Positions 36,854 to 44,570 of a stretch of 64,000 nucleotides of DNA are shown here, one piece after another. Position numbers and translations under genes: made by a program. Below the pieces are notes generated by a model. That model saw only the letters and a list, made by a program, of their open reading frames with translations. It ran no database searches and was not told the DNA's origin. Position 1 is the stretch's first letter, and the number at the start of each line of letters is the position of its first letter. This DNA comes from Bacillota bacterium (GTDB lineage: Bacteria > Bacillota > Clostridia > Peptostreptococcales > Anaerovoracaceae): contig JAFRHG010000019.1 in assembly GCA_017433375.1 (NCBI GenBank), positions 56,637 through 120,636 of the forward strand, given 5' to 3'.

Positions 36854-39097
36854 ATGACAATCGCACAATATCTTAATGCTGTAATCGATCCCTGTATGGC
36901 GGCATTCTTCTGCATCGCAATCGTACAGGTCATCAGGGGCAAAAAAAAGGATACCCGATCGGCTTGGCTTCTTGTCGGCATACTGATCACCGGGTTGCTT
37001 CTCAATGCGCTGGAGACCCTGACCTATCTCTTCGCTGCCAATATGTCGGAGGAGGCACCTGCCTTCATCGGCGCGTCAAGTATCATTTCCTTCATTTTCC
37101 TGTACATTCTGGTTGCCCTTGAAACGGAATACCTGTGGAGAAAAACGAAGCTGGAGGGGGGGACGGAGAACAGTATGCTGCGGATCGTCGGCCTTTCCTT
37201 CTGCGGGATCGGCATAGCCGCTGTCTTCCTTTACGGGATCGTCCACGTTCCCTTCTGGTTGTATCTACTGATCCTGGACCTTGCCCTGATGCCTCTGTTC
37301 ATCCAGACGGTCCTCAACCGGGGAGTGTTCCACGGCAGAGCCTTTTGGGCGTATCTCAGCCTGAGCCTGCTTCCCGCCCTTGTGGAAATTTTCCATTATT
37401 CGGTGGACTGGGGGGCCTCTCTGTACATCATCGCCGTTTCCGTGTCTATTCTGATCATATATACCACATACCGGAGTGAAACATCGGAGAATACGAAGGT
37501 CATGATCGACCAGCCCCTCACGAATCAGAACATTTTTCTCGTCTTCGACGGATTGGACCGGTTTATGATGTCCTTTGACATGGAGAAGATGAACCGGTTC
37601 AAGGTCAGAATGACCATCGAGGAAGTTCTGCTCCGCATGCAGGAAAAGTTCGGAGAGGAGGAGACCTTCAGCGCTTTTGCCTTTGTCAGCAACGGAAGGC
37701 CCCAGATCAGGATAGAGAAGGCGGGCAAGATGTTCAATCCCTTCAGTCAGGATGAAGAGGAAGCCCAGAACTGGAGCGGGACCGTGCTGACATCCATCGG
37801 ACTGAACCCGGTCTACAGTTACGCCGGCGGCAAGAATATCGTGAAGCTGTCTCTGCAGCGCCTGGAGATGAATCCGGCACTGAAGGTCATGATTGCCCTG
37901 TTTATCGGCCTGGTGGCGGGCTATATGTGCACCCACGTTCTGTCCTCCGCGGACCAGGAACTGATCAGCCAGGGTGTGCTGCGGCCGATATATGACATGA
38001 TGCGGAATCTGCTGTACTGCGTGACCGGCCCCATTCTTTTCCTGATGGTCGGTACGGTTATTCTGGACGCGGCGCGGATATCGGAGCAGGGCGGAAGCAG
38101 CAGGAATATCGTGAGCAGATATCTCATCCTCAGTTTCCTCATGGGACTTGTTCCCGTGGCAGTGGTCCTCAGCGTGATGGGGAGAAGGCTTATCGATACC
38201 GCTTTGGGCAAAGGCAGCACGGGTACCCTGCTCAACGGCCTGCTGTCCATCATTCCCGACAATGTATTCAGTCCCTTCGTGGAAGCCAATACGCCCCAGC
38301 TGATGGTGATGGCGATCATGTGCGGTCTTGCCGTCGCCGTTGTTGGATCCAAGGCCCCCGTTCTGGCGGACGGCATCCGTCAGGCGAACATGGCCGGGAT
38401 GCAGATGGCGCAGTGGATCGGCATAATCATTCCCTATCTGTCCATTCCCATGGCGGCGCTGATCTTTCTGACCAACCACGTACACGACATGATCGTTCTG
38501 GCCCCGGTTTTGCTGGGAGCGGTAGTGATCACGCTGCTTTGCATGGCAGCGGTACTGCTGTATGTCAGTTTCCGGCGGGACGTGCGTCCGGCTGTCCTGA
38601 TAAGGAAATGCTGGCCGTCCTTTGTGAATTCCCTGAAAAGCGGATCTCTGGAAACCTCCTATGCACTGTCGGAACGCTGCTGCACGGCGGATTTCGGTAT
38701 CGAAAGCCGCTTCGCCAAGCTGGGATTGCCTTTGGGCATTGTCATGTATATGCCGGCCAACGTGGTGGGCACCCTGATGTTCATCATGTACGCGGCCATA
38801 CGCAGCGGCGTGACCATTTCGCCCCTGTGGCTGCTCCTGTCTGTAATTCTGGCGGTCGTGCTCTTCATCGCTACGCCGCCTATTCCGGGAGCCAATTTCC
38901 TGGCCTACATCGTCATGATCTCCATGCTGGGCATCAACGAGGACTTCCTGATGATGGCCCTGATCTACGAGATCATCTACGGAACCTTCGCTTCCCCGAC
39001 GAACCAGTTCTTCGTCCAGATGGAAATGATCCTGCAGGCGAAGCAGGTCGGCCTCGTCAAAGAGGATGTCCTGCGGCGGGAGAAGAAGAAAAAATAG
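36854..39097 (+). CDS. Three-part fusion: membrane sensor, RsbW-like domain, dicarboxylate/amino-acid:cation symporter
   Basis: 747 residues, start ATG 36854 with GGAGAC upstream. Residues 1-205 hold about six or seven membrane helices in a sensor-like layout. Residues about 210-335 are soluble (RFKVRMTIEEVLLRMQEKFG, then QIRIEKAGKMFNPF, then YAGGKNIVKLSL) and resemble a degenerate RsbW-type ATPase fold. From about 340 follows a DAACS (GltP-like) transporter: NLLYCVTGPILFLMVGT, ANTPQLMVMAIMCGLAVAV, SLETSYALSERC, PANVVGTLMFIMYAA and MLGINEDFLMMALIYE. Such transporters import dicarboxylates or acidic amino acids with sodium. I infer that the soluble part gates or reports transport. The substrate-binding arginine region reads differently from GltPh, so substrate is open. 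Confidence 0.75.
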   Translation: MTIAQYLNAVIDPCMAAFFCIAIVQVIRGKKKDTRSAWLLVGILITGLLLNALETLTYLFAANMSEEAPAFIGASSIISFIFLYILVALETEYLWRKTKLEGGTENSMLRIVGLSFCGIGIAAVFLYGIVHVPFWLYLLILDLALMPLFIQTVLNRGVFHGRAFWAYLSLSLLPALVEIFHYSVDWGASLYIIAVSVSILIIYTTYRSETSENTKVMIDQPLTNQNIFLVFDGLDRFMMSFDMEKMNRFKVRMTIEEVLLRMQEKFGEEETFSAFAFVSNGRPQIRIEKAGKMFNPFSQDEEEAQNWSGTVLTSIGLNPVYSYAGGKNIVKLSLQRLEMNPALKVMIALFIGLVAGYMCTHVLSSADQELISQGVLRPIYDMMRNLLYCVTGPILFLMVGTVILDAARISEQGGSSRNIVSRYLILSFLMGLVPVAVVLSVMGRRLIDTALGKGSTGTLLNGLLSIIPDNVFSPFVEANTPQLMVMAIMCGLAVAVVGSKAPVLADGIRQANMAGMQMAQWIGIIIPYLSIPMAALIFLTNHVHDMIVLAPVLLGAVVITLLCMAAVLLYVSFRRDVRPAVLIRKCWPSFVNSLKSGSLETSYALSERCCTADFGIESRFAKLGLPLGIVMYMPANVVGTLMFIMYAAIRSGVTISPLWLLLSVILAVVLFIATPPIPGANFLAYIVMISMLGINEDFLMMALIYEIIYGTFASPTNQFFVQMEMILQAKQVGLVKEDVLRREKKKK

Positions 39098-39135
39098 ATG
39101 CTCCTCCGTGCCGCAGAATGTTTTTTGCAAAAATG

Positions 39136-39162
39136 TTAGCACTCACTATTGACGAGTGCTAA
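39136..39162 (+). promoter_or_regulatory. CIRCE operator (HrcA-binding)
   Basis: TTAGCACTC (39136-39144), a 9-base spacer and GAGTGCTAA (39154-39162): an exact match to the CIRCE consensus, overlapping the -35 box of the hsp20 promoter. HrcA would repress at normal temperature. Confidence 0.95.
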
Positions 39163-39177
39163 CAAAAGTGCTATAGT
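39149..39177 (+). promoter_or_regulatory. hsp20 sigma-A promoter
   Basis: TTGACG (39149-39154), 17-bp spacer, TATAGT (39172-39177). The -35 lies inside the CIRCE, so HrcA and polymerase compete. Confidence 0.85.
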
Positions 39178-39248
39178 ATGGTCGAAGGGCGAAAGAAGCC
39201 CGGCAAAGCATACAAGAAAACAGATTATATAAAAAAGGAGGGATTAGT

Positions 39249-39689
39249 ATGTTGATGCCAACCATTTTCGGAGAAAGATTGTTTGATAACTTTATGGACG
39301 ATTTCGGATTCCCCAGTGTGGACCGGATTGCCTGCAGCAAGAACACATCGAACCTGATGCGCACAGACATCAGGGAGACCGATGAGGGGTTCGAACTGGA
39401 CGTTGAGCTTCCCGGTTACAAGAAGGACGATGTCAAGGTTCAGCTGAAGGATGGCTATCTGACCGTCAGTGCGGAACAGAAATCGGAGAAGGAAGTCAAG
39501 GACGACGAGGGCAGATACCTGAGAAGGGAGCGTTACTCCGGCGCCATGAGCAGAAGCTTCTTCGTCGGGGAAGACACCCGGGAAGAGGATGTCAAGGCCA
39601 GATTCGAAGACGGTATCCTGAAGCTGGCGTTCCCCAAGGAACAGCCGAAGAAGGTCGAGGAGCCCAAGTTCATCGCCATCGAGGGTTGA
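39249..39689 (+). CDS. hsp20: Hsp20/alpha-crystallin family small heat-shock protein
   Basis: 146 residues, ATG 39249 after AGGAGGG. N-terminal arm MLMPTIFGERLFDNFMDDF, then an alpha-crystallin domain (about 38-130: MRTDIRETDEGFELDVELPGY, LTVSAEQ, GAMSRSFFVGEDTREEDVKARFEDGILKLAFPKE) with the usual G-x-L motif (GILKL). It is an ATP-independent holdase that keeps unfolding proteins soluble and hands them to DnaK. It stands alone between its own promoter and terminator, controlled by CIRCE. Confidence 0.95.
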   Translation: MLMPTIFGERLFDNFMDDFGFPSVDRIACSKNTSNLMRTDIRETDEGFELDVELPGYKKDDVKVQLKDGYLTVSAEQKSEKEVKDDEGRYLRRERYSGAMSRSFFVGEDTREEDVKARFEDGILKLAFPKEQPKKVEEPKFIAIEG

Positions 39690-39749
39690 GGACCGCCACT
39701 GAAGCCTGAGGGCTGAAAGACCAGAAAACGAATGATGATTGCAGAGAAG

Positions 39750-39792
39750 GGAGTGTCGCATCAGAGCAGAATCTGATGTGCCGCTCCTTTTT
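39750..39792 (+). terminator. Intrinsic terminator of hsp20
   Basis: A long stem (39750-39765 with 39772-39787; ggagtg...atcaga pairs with tctgat...cgctcc, with a small internal mismatch) followed by TTTTT at 39788-39792. Confidence 0.85.
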
Positions 39793-39834
39793 CATGCCGT
39801 CTTATAGCAGCATGCAGCAGCTACGTAAAATACG

Positions 39835-39855
39835 CCAGGGTGACCCTGGGGTCAC
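39835..39855. promoter_or_regulatory. Overlapping palindromes, likely operator of the small HTH gene
   Basis: CCAGGGT-G-ACCCTGG (39835-39849, perfect 7-1-7) overlaps GTGACC-CTGG-GGTCAC (39840-39855, perfect 6-4-6), about 50 bases before ATG 39902. A GGATAAT box (39876-39882) lies downstream. The nested symmetry fits a dimeric regulator, perhaps the adjacent HTH protein itself. Confidence 0.45.
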
Positions 39856-39901
39856 TATACGGTTTATACCTCTGCGGATAATATGAAGGGGGGTAAAAAA
39901 G

Positions 39902-40222
39902 ATGAAATACACCAAAGAAGAACGAATGACCATCGGCAGACAGATACACGATGGGAAGATGACAAAAGCAAAGGCCGCGGCCATGTATGGGATCAGCATC
40001 TATACGGCGAGAGACTATCTGAGAGTCTACAAGGCATACGTCAGGCTCAGGGAAAAAGGAGAAACTCCCGAAGCAAACACTGGCCGCAAGCCGGATGAGA
40101 ACGGGAGGCTAAAGGCGGTCGTGTCCAAAGCCAGGGGATATGAAGAGATGACACGTCAGCAAATGATTAATGAGATCGAAAGACTCAAAGAGGCAGTTGC
40201 ACGGAAACGTGAAATGGAGTGA
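39902..40222 (+). CDS. Small helix-turn-helix protein, transposase-OrfA-like
   Basis: 106 residues, ATG 39902 after AAGGGGGGT. Residues 1-45 (YTKEERMTIGRQIHDGKMTK, then AAAMYGISIYTARDYLRVYK) match the helix-turn-helix of IS3-type OrfA proteins: IGRQIxxGKMT, then a YGIS recognition helix. The C-terminal 40 residues are a charged helix (EEMTRQQMINEIERLKEAVA), resembling the OrfA leucine-zipper end. No catalytic OrfB, terminal inverted repeats or target duplication are visible, so it is either a domesticated DNA-binding protein or what is left of an element. The fragment of a Big_2 gene right behind it suggests rearrangement here. Confidence 0.7.
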   Translation: MKYTKEERMTIGRQIHDGKMTKAKAAAMYGISIYTARDYLRVYKAYVRLREKGETPEANTGRKPDENGRLKAVVSKARGYEEMTRQQMINEIERLKEAVARKREME

Positions 40223-40240
40223 TATGAAGACTTACGTCAT

Positions 40241-40297
40241 ATCTACGTTTACGCCCATAACGGCGTGTCGAAGAAAGTGAAGGTTTCTGTAAAGTAA
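40241..40297 (+). pseudogene. C-terminal relic of a Big_2 surface-protein gene
   Basis: The 19 codons read IYVYAHNGVSKKVKVSVK and stop, nearly the same as the last residues of the next gene (AFAHNGVSKKVEVAVK and stop at 41798). There is no start or body. A paralogue of the next gene evidently stood here and lost all but its tail, probably by recombination or by arrival of the HTH gene. Confidence 0.7.
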
Positions 40298-40334
40298 AAA
40301 GTGACGGTATCATAAACGAACAAGGAGGTTACGA

Positions 40335-41798
40335 ATGATCAGGAAGAAGAAATTGAGACTGCTGCCGGCGCTGCTGTCCGCCATGATGGTATTTGCCATG
40401 ATGCCGATGACGGGAGTCATGGCTTATACCGATGATGATCTGCCAAAATCCGGACCAATCATTCTTTCCGGAGACGCAAATGATCTGCAGGATCAGACCG
40501 TTACTTTTAAGTGCCTGCAGGACAGTGTCATCTCCCCGTCCAAGATCCTTAAAACCAATTTCATAAACAGTGACGATTACACGTGGTCGATTGGGAAGAA
40601 TGAAGGTACCGCTACAACGGTTACTCTAAGCAAGGATGATACGGAAAACGTAGCGTTTCATGATTTGGCAAAAAATGATGCAATCAAAATAACCTATAAC
40701 GAAGGCTCTGCCGAAAGACTTTTGTTCTCAGCTACAGGTGATGGTTTTGGAAAGGAAATCTCTATCTATGTCCAGGGAGAAACTGTTCCGCCAAGCCTGG
40801 GTGATGACGAGACCATCACCCTCAAAGTCGGTGAAAGGATAACTCTGGGGGACCTCTCTCAGATATTTGATGATGACGGCAATTCCTATGTCCTCCATGA
40901 ATACAATTATCAGGCAAGTGATTACGATCACAATATCATCTCACTGGAGAAGTGTGCTTCGGATGGTACTGCTGTTACGGGAGATGATGAAAGATATGTT
41001 ACCAGGCTTGATGCTGTTGGAAACAAGGTGGGACAAACTGTAGTAGAAGCCACGTTATGCAATAACGACAGAGTGCCTATTGAAATAGTAGATTCTGTTC
41101 CGCCCCATATAACAAAGAAATATACGATCAACGTGGTGGCTGATGATAGTAATTCCGACCCTGTAGATCCAACAAATGTGCCCCATGGATCAACTCCTGA
41201 AACTGCAGGGGTCAGCGGTATGCTCGCGGCAAAGGCAACGGCAAAAGGCAAGACCGATCTCATCATCAGATGGAGTAAGGTGGAAGGCGCTGCCGGCTAC
41301 GACATCTTCTTCGCAAAGTGCAACAGCAAAGGCAAAGCCTATTCCTGCAGAAATGTGAAGACCATTGAAGGAAACGACACATTTGTCTGGAAGGCAAAGG
41401 ATCTTAAGAAGAAGAGGTCATACAAGGCATATGTCAAAGCCTATGTCATGAAGGACGGCAATAAGACTTACGTCAGGACCAGCCCCAAGGTCCACGCCTA
41501 TACCGGCGGCTTCACTAAGAAGTACACCAACGCCAAGGCGGTGAAGGTCAAAAGGTCAAGTGTTTCCCTGAATCAGGGCGAGACCTTCAAAGTGAAAGCC
41601 AAAGTGATCAAGCTCAAGAAGAGCAAAAGGCTGATGCCCGGGAAACACGTGGCAAGGGTCCGCTATATGAGTTCCGACGAGAGCGTGGCCACAGTCTCCG
41701 GGTCCGGCAGGATCACCGCCAAGGGCAAGGGAATCTGCACCATCGTTGCCTTTGCACACAACGGCGTGTCGAAGAAAGTGGAAGTTGCCGTGAAATAA
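40335..41798 (+). CDS. Secreted protein with Fn3-like and Big_2 (Ig-like) domains
   Basis: 487 residues, ATG 40335 after AAGGAGG. Signal peptide 1-31 (LRLLPALLSAMMVFAMMP, cut near VMA|YTD). Residues about 35-285 are an unassigned, AT-richer, Asp/Asn-rich region. Residues about 298-390 look like a fibronectin-III-type domain (KGKTDLIIRWSKVEGAAGYDIFFA to RSYKAYVKAYV). Residues about 400-487 are a Big_2 domain (VSLNQGETFKVKAKV, then SDESVATVSGSGRITAKGKGICTIVAFA). No wall anchor or transmembrane end is seen, so it is probably released or held non-covalently. Many such Fn3/Big_2 proteins of clostridia are surface or carbohydrate-related; specific role unknown. Confidence 0.8.
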   Translation: MIRKKKLRLLPALLSAMMVFAMMPMTGVMAYTDDDLPKSGPIILSGDANDLQDQTVTFKCLQDSVISPSKILKTNFINSDDYTWSIGKNEGTATTVTLSKDDTENVAFHDLAKNDAIKITYNEGSAERLLFSATGDGFGKEISIYVQGETVPPSLGDDETITLKVGERITLGDLSQIFDDDGNSYVLHEYNYQASDYDHNIISLEKCASDGTAVTGDDERYVTRLDAVGNKVGQTVVEATLCNNDRVPIEIVDSVPPHITKKYTINVVADDSNSDPVDPTNVPHGSTPETAGVSGMLAAKATAKGKTDLIIRWSKVEGAAGYDIFFAKCNSKGKAYSCRNVKTIEGNDTFVWKAKDLKKKRSYKAYVKAYVMKDGNKTYVRTSPKVHAYTGGFTKKYTNAKAVKVKRSSVSLNQGETFKVKAKVIKLKKSKRLMPGKHVARVRYMSSDESVATVSGSGRITAKGKGICTIVAFAHNGVSKKVEVAVK

Positions 41799-41821
41799 AC
41801 GCGTTAAGGGATGTGATCGGA

Positions 41822-41944
41822 ATGATGAATAAAAACAAACAACAAACACTGATAGCCCTATTTGTAACGCTGCTCATGTTTTTCACTGCGATACCCCAGT
41901 CGTCATATGCGGATGTTTTTCTGACGACGGAAGAACATTTGTAA
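41822..41944 (+). CDS. 40-codon ORF: signal peptide plus ten residues
   Basis: ATG 41822 to TAA 41944. The product begins MMNKNKQQTLIALFVTLLMFF and has all parts of a signal peptide (basic start, hydrophobic core, SSYA cleavage site) followed only by DVFLTTEEHL. It lies 23 bases after the Big_2 gene and ends before a strong terminator. The ribosome site is weak. Either the stump of a truncated exported-protein gene or a tiny secreted peptide; I lean to the stump. Confidence 0.45.
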   Translation: MMNKNKQQTLIALFVTLLMFFTAIPQSSYADVFLTTEEHL

Positions 41945-41991
41945 AAACTGTGTCATTCAGGATCAAGGTGAGATGACAACCGTTAGATAGT

Positions 41992-42027
41992 AAAAAACTC
42001 TGCATACTGAGGTGTGCAGAGTTTTTT
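41992..42027 (+). terminator. Strong intrinsic terminator after the Big_2 gene unit
   Basis: Perfect 13-bp arms (aaaaaactctgca at 41992-42004 and its complement at 42015-42027), 10-nt loop, ending in seven Ts. Symmetric A and T runs mean it can work in both directions. Confidence 0.92.
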
Positions 42028-42097
42028 TGCGCGTCCCGGGCGTCTTGAAACCCCGGAGAAAGTGTAGTACCATGAGGGTGCTTCAGGAGGGTAAAAT

Positions 42098-42688
42098 ATG
42101 GCGGTCGTATATGACTATTTCGGAGGACTGTATATCAATCTGACCAACCGGTGTCCCTGCCGGTGCGAGTTCTGCATCAAAAACTTCGCCAGCGGCCTGG
42201 GGACGGCGGATTCCCTCATGCTGGATCACGAGCCCACGGTGGAGGAGGTTCTGGAAGAGCTGAACCGCTGGGACGTGGACAGTTACGATGAGGTGATCTT
42301 CTGCGGTTACGGCGAGCCCACGGAACGGCTGGACGATCTGCTGGTGATCGCGGAGTACGTGAAGAATACCTGGGGAAAACCCATTCGGATCAACACCATC
42401 GGGCTGGCGGATCTGATCTGGGAGAAGGAGACGGCACCCATGCTGGCCGGCCTCATCGACGCGGTTTCCGTCAGCATGAACGAGGCGGACGCGGAAAAGT
42501 TCGAATCTCTCTGCCACCCCCGGTTCGGACGGCAGTCCTACGACGCCATGCTGAAGTACATCGAGGACGTGAAGGCCTATGTGCCCCACGTCATGGCTTC
42601 CGTTGTGGGAAGCAGCATCTCCTATGCCTCTCTGGAGGCCTGCCGCAGGAAAGCAGAGGAGATGGGCATCGGCTTCAAGGTGCGCTGA
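42098..42688 (+). CDS. Radical SAM protein, TatD-associated family
   Basis: 196 residues, ATG 42098 after AGGAGGG. The iron-sulfur motif is in NLTNRCPCRCEFCIKN (CxxxCxxC), preceded by YDYFGGLYINLTNRC, the typical opening of the short TatD-linked radical SAM family. Later segments include FCGYGEPTERLDDLL (SAM-binding GGE-like), RINTIGLADL and DAVSVSMNEADAEKF. The length is normal for the family. It makes a 5'-deoxyadenosyl radical; the substrate is unknown, and the usual TatD nuclease neighbour is absent here. It is followed one base later by the NhaC gene, so the two are co-transcribed. Confidence 0.85.
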   Translation: MAVVYDYFGGLYINLTNRCPCRCEFCIKNFASGLGTADSLMLDHEPTVEEVLEELNRWDVDSYDEVIFCGYGEPTERLDDLLVIAEYVKNTWGKPIRINTIGLADLIWEKETAPMLAGLIDAVSVSMNEADAEKFESLCHPRFGRQSYDAMLKYIEDVKAYVPHVMASVVGSSISYASLEACRRKAEEMGIGFKVR

Positions 42689-42689
42689 T

Positions 42690-44015
42690 ATGGGACTTCT
42701 GATCGCATTTCTGATATTTGCCGCGGGCCTGATCCTGAGTCTGATCAAGGGCTGGACACTGATCCTGCCCTTACTTCTGGGTCTGGCCCTGTTTACTTGC
42801 CTGGGGCTGAAACGGGGATTTAAGCCTGGACAGCTGGCCCGGTGGAGCTGGGGGTCCATCAAAGACTCCCTGGTGGTCATCGAGGTCATGCTTCTCATCG
42901 GATTCATCACCGCGGCATGGCGGGTGTCGGGAACGATCACCGTCTTCGTCTACTACGGCATGAAGGTCATCGTGCCGCCTCTTTTTCTGCTGATCACCTT
43001 CCTGCTGACCTGTCTGTTGAGCTATGCCATCGGAACGTCCTTCGGCGTGGCCGGCACCCTGGGCGTCATCTTCATGACCCTGGCCAGAAGCGGGGGCGTG
43101 GATCCTCTCCTGACGGCCGGTGTGCTCATGTCCGGCATCTACTACGGCGACCGGGGATCTCCCGTATCCTCCAGCGCCAATATGGTGGCCGGCATCACCC
43201 ATTCGGAAATCTACGGCAACGTGAAGCTGATGCACAGGACCGGGCTGCTGCCCCTTCTGATCACAGCAGCGGCCTACACGGTCCTTTCGGTTACCCATCC
43301 CATCAGCCATGTGGATCCGGCCATCGTCCAGGCCTTTGAAAGCGAATTCAACCTTTCACTCTGGGCCTTTGTCCCTGCGGTCATCATGCTGATGCTGCCC
43401 CTGCTGAAGGTGGGGGTGATGATTTCCATCGCCGCCAGCGTGCTCAGTGCGGTGATCATCGCCCGGGTGGTGCAGGGCGTTCCCCTGTTCAAGGTCATCG
43501 TCACCTGCGTCATGGGCTATACCAGCGATTCACCGGGACTGGGAGAGATCCTCAACGGAGGCGGCATGGTTTCCATGCTGGAAATCGTCGGCATCCTGGT
43601 GATCTCCTGCGCCTACTCCGGCATCTTCACAGGTACGGATATGCTGAAGGAAGTCCAGAGCCTGCTGGAGCGGTGGTGCCGCCGAGCGGGCCGCTTCGCC
43701 GTGACCCTGGTGGTGGGCCTTCTGGCCAGCGTCATCTTCTGTAACCAGACCATCGCCACACTCATCTGCAACGACCTGATGGGAAAGCCCTACGAGGCCA
43801 CCGGCGGAACGGACCAGGAAATGGCCATCGATATGGAAAACTCCCTGATCGTCACGGTAGGGCTCATCCCCTGGTGCATCGCCTGCAGCGTCCCGCTGAC
43901 CTTCTTCGGCGTGGGCATCGGGGCCATTCCCTGGGCATTCTATCTCTATCTCATCCCCCTGTGCTATCTCTTCACCAAGAGCCGTTGGTTTTCGAATCGA
44001 GCTGACGCCGGGTGA
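42690..44015 (+). CDS. nhaC: NhaC-family Na+/H+ antiporter
   Basis: 441 residues. Start ATG 42690 lies one base after the radical SAM stop; the longer open frame from 42579 overlaps that gene and is rejected. About 11 helices with NhaC landmarks: SYAIGTSFGVAGTLGVIFM, GVLMSGIYYGDRGSPVSSSANMVAGITHSEIYGNV, GYTSDSPGLGEILNGGGM and NQTIATLICNDLM. It exchanges sodium for protons, or in some relatives malate for lactate, across the membrane. It has no ribosome site of its own beyond the overlap region, implying translational coupling. Its 3' end overlaps the convergent DUF6382 gene by 44 bases. Confidence 0.85.
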   Translation: MGLLIAFLIFAAGLILSLIKGWTLILPLLLGLALFTCLGLKRGFKPGQLARWSWGSIKDSLVVIEVMLLIGFITAAWRVSGTITVFVYYGMKVIVPPLFLLITFLLTCLLSYAIGTSFGVAGTLGVIFMTLARSGGVDPLLTAGVLMSGIYYGDRGSPVSSSANMVAGITHSEIYGNVKLMHRTGLLPLLITAAAYTVLSVTHPISHVDPAIVQAFESEFNLSLWAFVPAVIMLMLPLLKVGVMISIAASVLSAVIIARVVQGVPLFKVIVTCVMGYTSDSPGLGEILNGGGMVSMLEIVGILVISCAYSGIFTGTDMLKEVQSLLERWCRRAGRFAVTLVVGLLASVIFCNQTIATLICNDLMGKPYEATGGTDQEMAIDMENSLIVTVGLIPWCIACSVPLTFFGVGIGAIPWAFYLYLIPLCYLFTKSRWFSNRADAG

Positions 44016-44514
44016 GGCCGGTCAGGGTCAGCATGTCACGCAGGTTCAGGCTGCGGCGTTGGATCGTCTGGGCCAGCTGCTCCAGATGGGGCTGGTTCAC
44101 ATCGCAAAGGTCCGTCATCAGCTCCCCGAGAAACCGGAGGATGCTCTGCTGCAGATCACATCCGGGTTCGGGCACAGGGACAAAGGCAACCCTGACGCTG
44201 CCGGAATCCTCGTCATAGAACACGGTGCCTGCCGAAAGGAGGATCCGTTCCGGCATGATCAGGTATTCGGAAGATCGATGCAGGAGGAGAAGGACCTTTT
44301 CCAGCAGGAAGAGGGCATCCTCCGTTTTTTCTATGCGGAAGGACCCCAGAGGAGCATGCCGGCTGCAGTCGTAGACGGCCAGCACCTGTCCGTCCTCCCG
44401 GATAAAGACGGTGGGAAAGAACAGGGGACAGCTGCCGTCGGACAGCATGACGATCTCGTGGGGATAAAAGCGGTCCGGCGCGAAAGCGCAGGACAGGGTC
44501 TGGCGCGGGGTCAT
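43972..44514 (-). CDS. DUF6382-like protein at the end of the Tad pilin operon
   Basis: 180 residues. I chose the ATG at 44514 because AAGGAG lies 8 bases upstream; the longer frame to 44589 overlaps the previous gene without a site. No signal or membrane segment. The layout (FYPHEIVMLSD, then a leucine-rich helix KVLLLLHRSSEYLIMPERILL, then VFYDEDSGSVRVAFVPVPE) resembles the DUF6382 domain found beside clostridial Tad loci, often ahead of an FHA domain; here there is no FHA part. Last gene of the operon, overlapping nhaC by 44 bases tail to tail. Probably a cytoplasmic accessory of pilus assembly. Confidence 0.62.
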   Translation of the reverse strand: MTPRQTLSCAFAPDRFYPHEIVMLSDGSCPLFFPTVFIREDGQVLAVYDCSRHAPLGSFRIEKTEDALFLLEKVLLLLHRSSEYLIMPERILLSAGTVFYDEDSGSVRVAFVPVPEPGCDLQQSILRFLGELMTDLCDVNQPHLEQLAQTIQRRSLNLRDMLTLTGLTRRQLDSKTNGSW

Positions 44515-44570
44515 GACATACTCCTTTCTTCGGTTCGCGCGTTTGCTTCTATGGCCTGCCGTATTTACTT

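Noticed and set aside
39902-40222. Complete insertion sequence.
   Set aside because: No catalytic transposase, terminal inverted repeats or target duplication could be seen; only an OrfA-like HTH protein.
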